From the NCBI GenBank assembly GCA_020722645.1, contig DYKL01000061.1:1-13296 (forward strand): 13,296 nt of DNA, given 5' to 3'. Below the pieces are notes generated by a model. It worked only from the letters and a program-made list of their open reading frames with translations. It made no database searches and was not told the origin of the DNA. Within the stretch, counting starts at the first letter, position 1, and each line of letters starts with the position of its first letter. The DNA is from Acetofilamentum sp. (GTDB lineage: Bacteria > Bacteroidota > Bacteroidia > Bacteroidales > JAFGUD01). Positions 8,754 to 13,296 of this stretch are shown one piece after another. The translations under genes were made by a program, and so were the position numbers.

Positions 8754-8771
8754 TTTTCTCAAAAAAATAAG

Positions 8772-9320
8772 ATGAATATTTTAAAAACAGATTTTGACGG
8801 TCTTTTTATTATAGAACCGACTATTTATAAAGACGAAAGGGGCTATTTTTTTGAGTCGTTCAATCGCTCTGTTTTAGAACAAAACGGTATATTTTACGAT
8901 TTTGTGCAGGATAATCAGTCAAAATCTCAATATGGAGTAGTCAGAGGATTACATTATCAAGCAGAACCTTATGCTCAGGCTAAATTAGTGAGAGTACTTG
9001 AAGGTAAAGCCCTTGATGTTGTGGTTGATTTAAGAACAAATTCCAAAACTTTCGGGAAATATTTTTCAATAGAACTTTCTGTCGAAAATCAAAAACAATT
9101 GCTTGTTCCAAGGGGATTTGCTCACGGTTTTTCAGTTTTAAGTCAAAACGTAGTATTTTTCTACAAATGTGATAATTTTTACGACAAACAAGCTGAAAGA
9201 GGCATTATGTACAACGATGCTTTTTTGAATATTGACTGGAAAATTCCAGCAAAAGATATAATTTTATCAGATAAAGACACAAAAAATCTAAGTTTTGAAA
9301 AAGCAGAAAAGTTCAAATAG
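8772..9320 (+). CDS. rfbC: dTDP-4-dehydrorhamnose 3,5-epimerase
   Basis: RfbC (RmlC) epimerises dTDP-4-keto-6-deoxyglucose at C3 and C5, the third step of dTDP-L-rhamnose synthesis for surface polysaccharides. The 182-residue length is typical of this cupin. Visible motifs are PTIYKDERGYFFESFN near the N terminus, GVVRGLHYQ with catalytic His61, KLVRVLEGKALDVVVDLR in the cupin core, LVPRGFAHGF at 111-120, YKCDNFY with the proposed acid Tyr131, and LSDKD with Asp169, which pairs with the histidine in known structures. The other rhamnose genes (rfbA, rfbB, rfbD) are not in the window, so this copy sits apart at the end of the ileS operon, 18 nt after lspA. A close relative that epimerises another dTDP sugar cannot be excluded, but the conserved active site favours RfbC. 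Confidence 0.94.
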   Translation: MNILKTDFDGLFIIEPTIYKDERGYFFESFNRSVLEQNGIFYDFVQDNQSKSQYGVVRGLHYQAEPYAQAKLVRVLEGKALDVVVDLRTNSKTFGKYFSIELSVENQKQLLVPRGFAHGFSVLSQNVVFFYKCDNFYDKQAERGIMYNDAFLNIDWKIPAKDIILSDKDTKNLSFEKAEKFK

Positions 9321-9383
9321 TTTATAAAGTTCGTAAAATTACAAAGTGCTTTTTGAATAGTTAATGCTAATAATGCGAATTTA

Positions 9384-9415
9384 AAAGTTGAAATAATTCC
9401 TATAGTTTCAACTTT
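9384..9415. terminator. Possible bidirectional terminator after the ileS operon
   Basis: AAAGTTGAAA (9384-9393) and TTTCAACTTT (9406-9415) are perfect 10-bp inverted copies around a 12-nt loop. The stem starts 63 nt after the rfbC stop. The flanking A/T ends could give short U tracts on both strands, but the stem has few GC pairs and the loop is large, so efficient termination is uncertain. Confidence 0.4.
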
Positions 9416-9499
9416 CTTAACCAAAAATTGTAAATTTTTTTTTAAAAATGTGGTTTTAATCGCAGATAGCAATTCAGGGTACTCCGATTTAGAACAACT

Positions 9500-9532
9500 C
9501 AAATTTGGGTGTTTGAAAAACAATCAAATTTG
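9500..9532. repeat. Pair of CAAATTTG octamers forming a stem
   Basis: The self-palindromic octamer CAAATTTG occurs at 9500-9507 and again at 9525-9532, with 17 nt between. The two copies can pair with each other as an 8-bp stem, and flanking AACT and AGTT bases could extend it imperfectly. It could be a structural element of the convergent region or a by-product of AT richness. Confidence 0.35.
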
Positions 9533-9637
9533 TTAGTTATTCAAAATTTTTGTAAAGGCAGTTCAGGCAGTTAGTATTATTTATGAACCGAGTCTTTGTG
9601 AACTCAACCAAGTTGAAATCGCTTTTTAAATCCGAAG

Positions 9638-9662
9638 AAAAAAAACATTCAATGATTTTTTT
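9638..9662 (-). terminator. Possible terminator after the AAA ATPase gene
   Basis: On the plus strand an A8-CAT run (9638-9648) faces ATG-A-T7 (9652-9662) across a 3-nt loop, with one bulged base. Read on the minus strand it starts 7 nt after the ATPase stop codon and ends in eight T residues, as expected for an intrinsic terminator. The stem is almost entirely A-T, so stability is low. Confidence 0.35.
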
Positions 9663-9669
9663 AAATCTT

Positions 9670-10743
9670 CTAAAATCCTATTTTTTTAGATTTTTCGAAT
9701 TTTGCTGCAATTTGATTGGTGTTATATATTTCAGCAATCGTTGTAGGTTGTGAAATATCTGTGCTGATATTGAGTTTTTTAGCAAGTTTTTTTGCTTTTT
9801 CTATTTCAAGCGGCATAAATTCGTATCTAATAGCAAGTCTTCCTTTTCTCAAAATCGCAGGGTCTATAGCTTTTAGTTCGGCATTAAAAGTACAGATTAT
9901 TTTTACTGAAAAAGCATCGTTTAATAAACCATCTCCCAAATTAAGTAAATTTACAAGCGCATCTGTGTTGTAAATATTTGTGCCTCTTGGTTTGATAAGT
10001 TCTTCGCAATCTTCCAAAATTAAAATACTGTTTTTGTTGTTTGCAAAAAAATCGACCAAATCAGGTGAACTTATGGAGCTAATTAAATGCAGAGGCAGAT
10101 AAATAAATTTTTTGTTGCTTTTTTGAGCTAAGTATCTAATGTATGTAGTTTTTCCGGTACCGAATTTTCCGTGCAACATTACTATGCCGTTTTTATTTTC
10201 ATCATCTATAAAATTGAAAATTTCATTATTTACAACAACAAAATCGTCATTATAATTGTCTTCAACCGAAACTTTTGTCTCTTTAACTTTAAATTTTTTC
10301 AAATCAAGCCCAAAGTGAGTTTTCGTAATCATATAAAAATTATTCAGATGCTTTTTCTTCTTGGGTTTTGCTTTTAATTGTTCAATTATATTCAATATTT
10401 TCTGTTTTTTGCTTAAATCGGCATAATAAAAATAGATTGAAGTCTGGTCTGTTTCCACAATAATTTCTTCGGAAGGTATTTCTATTATTAATTGATGAGT
10501 AGTTCGTTTGTTCTTTTTATTTTTTTGATACTGAAATATTTCTGTATCGGTAAAAATTTCTATTTTTTTATTTTTAAACTTCTTTTTTAAAAAGTCAAAA
10601 ATTTCATTTGTGTCAATACTAATAAACATTTTAATAAGATTAAAAGGTTTGTTGTATTTATATAAAAAAATTTTTGGAGCGCTGAAATTATCGTTTTCGT
10701 AGTCGTTCTGAAATGTCGAAATTAAATTTATTTTATTTTCCAT
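9670..10743 (-). CDS. AAA family ATPase (BCS1/CDC48-like fold), role unknown
   Basis: This 357-residue protein has an N-terminal alpha/beta region (about 1-130) rich in lysine, then one AAA ATPase module. The Walker A loop is GKFGTGKTT (192-200). The Walker B strand is ILILED (240-245), ending Glu-Asp rather than the usual Asp-Glu. Sensor 1 is the CTFNAE segment with Asn287, and DPAILRKGRL (294-303) carries the late arginines seen in AAA proteins of the BCS1/CDC48 type. The short tail follows directly, with no second ATPase or protease domain. I recognise this as a family found in Bacteroidota and annotated simply as AAA ATPase; no function can be assigned. There is no signal peptide, so it is cytosolic. 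It follows the DUF2339 gene by 7 nt on the same strand and is almost certainly co-transcribed, which suggests it acts with or on that membrane protein. Substrate remodelling is an inference from the fold. Confidence 0.88.
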   Translation of the reverse strand: MENKINLISTFQNDYENDNFSAPKIFLYKYNKPFNLIKMFISIDTNEIFDFLKKKFKNKKIEIFTDTEIFQYQKNKKNKRTTHQLIIEIPSEEIIVETDQTSIYFYYADLSKKQKILNIIEQLKAKPKKKKHLNNFYMITKTHFGLDLKKFKVKETKVSVEDNYNDDFVVVNNEIFNFIDDENKNGIVMLHGKFGTGKTTYIRYLAQKSNKKFIYLPLHLISSISSPDLVDFFANNKNSILILEDCEELIKPRGTNIYNTDALVNLLNLGDGLLNDAFSVKIICTFNAELKAIDPAILRKGRLAIRYEFMPLEIEKAKKLAKKLNISTDISQPTTIAEIYNTNQIAAKFEKSKKIGF

Positions 10744-10750
10744 TTTGTAG

Positions 10751-13090
10751 TTAGTCTAAATTAGCAATTTCTTTTTGTTTTTTGTTTGTGTATTGAAATA
10801 AAAATGAGGTAATAAGCAAAATAACTCCCATTATTGCGAAAGAGTTTATCATTTCCTGATTTGTCGTTGTCCAGAAATCGTAAAAAATTATTTTTAAAGT
10901 TGTAATAAAATATAAAGTTATTGAAACAATACGCATTTCTTTTATTTTAAAAATAAATCCGAAAATAATTATAAGAAGCGATACAAATCCCCATGTCATA
11001 GAATATTCATATCTGTATAAATTTTTGACAATACTTTGCAAAAGTATGTTCGGGTCGTAGAGTTTAGTTGCAAAAAAGTGTGTAATTTCTGAACTAACTA
11101 TATATACAAGGCAGAACAGCAATATATATGAAACTGCAAAAGATATTAAATCAGGTTTTTTGAACAACAAACTTACTCCTTTTAATGCTGCAATTATTGT
11201 AGTTATCAAAATTAATGCACCGGCATAATGTATATTAAACTGCCAGCGACTAATATTAGTACTCATTAAAAATTCACCTCTTAATGTAATGTAAACTGAA
11301 GAATAGAAGAAAATATATAGAATCGAAGATATAAATGCTATTGCTATTGCCGTTATCCCAAGCTGTTTTTTCTTAATAAAAAATGCAGGTAAAGCAGCTA
11401 TTGAAAGCATTGCAAGATTATAAACACTTGTGAAAGTATCAACTAAGTCGTAATTATCGAATTTTTGAAGGGTAGCATATCTGATTTCCTGTAAAAAAAT
11501 AAAATAAAACGTAAAAACAGCAACGAATGCCAGAAATGCCTGATAATATTTCTTTTTGATGATTTTTTCGATAAAAAATTCACCTTCGAGTCTGTTAATA
11601 AGAAAAATGAGTGTAATAAGTGAACCGATTGCAATTATACTTGACAAAAATCCCTGATTAAAAATTGGTTTTATATATTCCAAATCGGCAGTAGTGCTGA
11701 TATATTGGTCGTACAAATCAATAAACAAACTTATAATCATACCGATGGATAAGAGCAAAGAACTTGTTTTCATTGAATTATTCTTTGTCCTAACCACAAT
11801 AAACATTAAAAGTGCTGACTGGAAAGCCCAAATCATTGTTATCGTTTTTCCGTAAAACTCAATAGGAATAATCAAAGAAAAGAACATAATGCTCATACCC
11901 AGGAAAATATTCAGAATTCTTCTGTCGAAGTCTTTTCTTTTGAACAAAGCAAGGAAAAATGAATAATTGATAATTCCGATAAGACCTGCAAAAAGCCCCT
12001 GATAATCAACACCTGCTTCTTTAATTATCAAAATACCTGCCCCGAAATAAATTCCTTTGGCAGTCATAAAAATCGAAAAATCCATTTTATGAAATTCGTG
12101 TCCTTCTCTGATGTTATTGATAATTACCATTAAGAAAAACATAATGTAGAACAAAGTCAGAAACAAAAATGCCCCCAAGAATGGTATTTCTTCGTGCTGG
12201 AAGTAGATTTTTGAAACTAACCAGATTCCGTAAATCATAAAAGTGAACCCAAAGGAAACAAGATTTATAATAATTGACTTTTGATAGAAGTCATAAGCAA
12301 TAATACCGAAATTAAGAAGTGTCAGGTATGAAAAAAGTATAAAATAATCACTGCCGGTAAAATGAACCGTAAAAGGAGCAATATAAGCGGCTATAAATGT
12401 AATGATTGCTATTTCGTGCCTTTTTACGGCAATGGAAATCATAATTGTACTTGAAATTATAAAAATTGTTGATAAAATCCACAGAACTAATGGAATAATA
12501 TTGTATTGGTAATAAGCACCGAAAATTGTAAAGATAAAAGCTGCTATGCCACCGCCAATAAGTACGTTGCTGAAATGAAAGTATTTTTTTCTTAGGAGAT
12601 ATCCTAAAATAAGAAAGATAATTGTAAGAATTACGCCTAAAAATAAGCGACCGAATGAGTTAATCCATTCATTTTCCATCGAAAGATTGATAAATAATGC
12701 CAAGCCTACAAGAAAACAGCCAATCCCTATTTTATCCAAAACATTTTCACCCAGTAAAAATTCTATATTTTTAGGTAGTTTTTGACGAATATCAGAGATT
12801 TTTGATTTTATCTTCTCTCTTCGTAGGTTTTTTCTGTGTTTTTTTCTGTGCATTTTTAGTTCATCTTCCTGAAACCAGCTTGTAATAGGGTCTTCGTTGG
12901 TTAAGGATCGAAATAGTTTTTTGTCGTATTCCTGAATTTTGTTTACTTCATATTTCAAACGCCTGATAGTTTTTACAATTTTTTTTATGTTGTTATTCTG
13001 ACGAGAAACAAAAATAAGTATAATCAGCGTTACAAAAGTAGTGATGAGAGACAGATATAGAATTATATTTTGAGATAAATCAAATTTCAC
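10751..13090 (-). CDS. DUF2339 polytopic membrane protein
   Basis: This 779-residue inner-membrane protein starts with one membrane segment (about 9-28), followed by a strongly basic, probably coiled-coil cytoplasmic stretch (about 30-105). The characteristic DUF2339 entry LGENVLDKIGIGCFLVGLAL then opens a long run of hydrophobic helices; I count about 23 membrane segments in all, ending in a short lysine-rich tail. No catalytic motif is evident and the family has no established function. The start is GTG (minus-strand codon at 13090-13088): no ATG occurs between it and the in-frame stop 15 codons upstream, and the hydrophobic N terminus follows directly. The first usable downstream ATG would delete the basic region. 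The AAA ATPase gene follows after 7 nt, and upstream lies the octamer repeat array. The membrane nature and family are clear; the role is unknown. Confidence 0.9.
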   Translation of the reverse strand: MKFDLSQNIILYLSLITTFVTLIILIFVSRQNNNIKKIVKTIRRLKYEVNKIQEYDKKLFRSLTNEDPITSWFQEDELKMHRKKHRKNLRREKIKSKISDIRQKLPKNIEFLLGENVLDKIGIGCFLVGLALFINLSMENEWINSFGRLFLGVILTIIFLILGYLLRKKYFHFSNVLIGGGIAAFIFTIFGAYYQYNIIPLVLWILSTIFIISSTIMISIAVKRHEIAIITFIAAYIAPFTVHFTGSDYFILFSYLTLLNFGIIAYDFYQKSIIINLVSFGFTFMIYGIWLVSKIYFQHEEIPFLGAFLFLTLFYIMFFLMVIINNIREGHEFHKMDFSIFMTAKGIYFGAGILIIKEAGVDYQGLFAGLIGIINYSFFLALFKRKDFDRRILNIFLGMSIMFFSLIIPIEFYGKTITMIWAFQSALLMFIVVRTKNNSMKTSSLLLSIGMIISLFIDLYDQYISTTADLEYIKPIFNQGFLSSIIAIGSLITLIFLINRLEGEFFIEKIIKKKYYQAFLAFVAVFTFYFIFLQEIRYATLQKFDNYDLVDTFTSVYNLAMLSIAALPAFFIKKKQLGITAIAIAFISSILYIFFYSSVYITLRGEFLMSTNISRWQFNIHYAGALILITTIIAALKGVSLLFKKPDLISFAVSYILLFCLVYIVSSEITHFFATKLYDPNILLQSIVKNLYRYEYSMTWGFVSLLIIIFGFIFKIKEMRIVSITLYFITTLKIIFYDFWTTTNQEMINSFAIMGVILLITSFLFQYTNKKQKEIANLD

Positions 13091-13104
13091 AACTAAAATT
13101 TTTG

Positions 13105-13131
13105 CAAATTTAAAAAATTTATCATAACAAA
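13105..13131 (-). promoter_or_regulatory. Possible -7 box upstream of the DUF2339 gene
   Basis: On the minus strand 13112-13105 reads TAAATTTG, an exact match to TAnnTTTG. A TTTG that could serve as the -33 element lies at 13131-13128, but the spacer is 15 nt instead of about 19. Transcription would begin only some 5-10 nt before the GTG codon, giving a very short leader. This is AT-rich DNA, so the assignment is weak. Confidence 0.3.
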
Positions 13132-13154
13132 ATTATTAGTTCAAAATGTTTTAT

Positions 13155-13296
13155 AATGTGCTAATTTGTTAATGTGCCAATTTGTTAATGTGCTAATTTG
13201 TTAATGTGCTAATTTGTTAATGTGCTAATGTGCTAATTTGTTAATTTGTTAATGTGCTAATTTGTTAATGTGCTAATGTGCTAATTTGTTAATTTG
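13155..13296. repeat. Octamer tandem repeat array, two unit versions, open at the window edge
   Basis: Seventeen complete, uninterrupted 8-bp units plus six bases of an eighteenth fill this stretch. Two versions alternate: A = AATGTGCT and B = AATTTGTT, with one variant AATGTGCC at 13171-13178. From the left the order is A B A(variant) B A B A B A A B B A B A A B and a partial B. The versions differ at unit positions 4 and 7, and these always change together. A degenerate unit AATGTTTT lies 2 nt out of phase at 13145-13152. Both strands soon meet stop codons in the AB repeat, so it is not coding. It lies about 65 nt upstream of the DUF2339 start. Similar short AT-rich tandem arrays occur between genes in Bacteroidota; no function is known to me. 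Total length cannot be judged because the array continues beyond the window. Confidence 0.95.

Larger units (their letters stand above)
9321..9669. other. Gene-free convergent intergenic region with inverted repeats
   Basis: This 349-nt gap lies between the converging ends of rfbC (+) and the AAA ATPase gene (-). I see no supportable gene in it. It contains two terminator-like inverted repeats (9384-9415 and 9638-9662), a pair of CAAATTTG octamers (9500-9507 and 9525-9532) and a short two-copy repeat AGGCAGTT[C/A] at 9556-9573. A 59-codon open stretch (9357-9533, plus strand) encodes a fairly ordinary-looking peptide but has no ATG. Its only conventional alternative start leaves about 29 residues, so it may be a gene relic or chance. 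Confidence 0.6.

Noticed and set aside
9179..9523. 114-codon minus-strand open frame across the rfbC end and the intergenic region
   Set aside because: Its C-terminal third is antisense to conserved rfbC sequence and the rest has no family likeness or start signal.
9583..9753. Plus-strand 56-codon ATG frame near the end of the AAA ATPase gene
   Set aside because: About half of it is antisense to the ATPase coding sequence, the translation is Phe/Lys-rich, and it runs through the putative terminator hairpin.
13155..13296. CRISPR array
   Set aside because: The units are 8 bp and directly contiguous, without unique spacers, and no cas gene is present; this is a simple tandem repeat.

Overview
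The window is about 13.3 kb of AT-rich DNA that looks like the chromosome of a member of Bacteroidota. This rests on low GC, the lack of Shine-Dalgarno sequences before the genes, a clear Bacteroidota-type -7 box (TAnnTTTG) upstream of ileS, the order ileS / DksA-like gene / lspA, the long type-2 isoleucyl-tRNA synthetase, and a cysteine-poor DksA-like protein. I would not place it below phylum level. No phage, transposase, CRISPR array, tRNA or rRNA is visible.

Layout. On the minus strand, 176-4156 holds a XerD-type tyrosine recombinase (TTG start) followed after 54 nt by a large exported TPR-CHAT caspase-like protein. Diverging from xerD across a 177-nt gap is a tight plus-strand operon at 4334-9320. 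It contains ileS, a TraR/DksA-family regulator, lspA and rfbC, with gaps of only 5, 11 and 18 nt. A 349-nt gap with no supported gene (9321-9669) carries several inverted repeats and separates this operon from a convergent minus-strand pair at 9670-13090. That pair is a DUF2339 polytopic membrane protein (GTG start) followed after 7 nt by an AAA ATPase. The right edge (13155-13296) is an array of 8-bp units in two versions that runs out of the window.

How the genes fit together. The ileS operon is housekeeping: charging of tRNA-Ile, a probable RNA-polymerase-binding stress regulator, lipoprotein signal peptide cleavage and dTDP-rhamnose synthesis. XerD is the chromosome dimer resolution recombinase. 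Two units have no assigned physiological role: the exported TPR-CHAT protein and the DUF2339-AAA pair. The points most worth a second look are the swapped HIGH signature (GIHH) in IleRS, which is associated with very high mupirocin resistance in type-2 enzymes; the two-version octamer array; the exported TPR-CHAT protein with an intact His/Cys dyad; and the DUF2339-AAA pair. I see no convincing new defence or mobile system.
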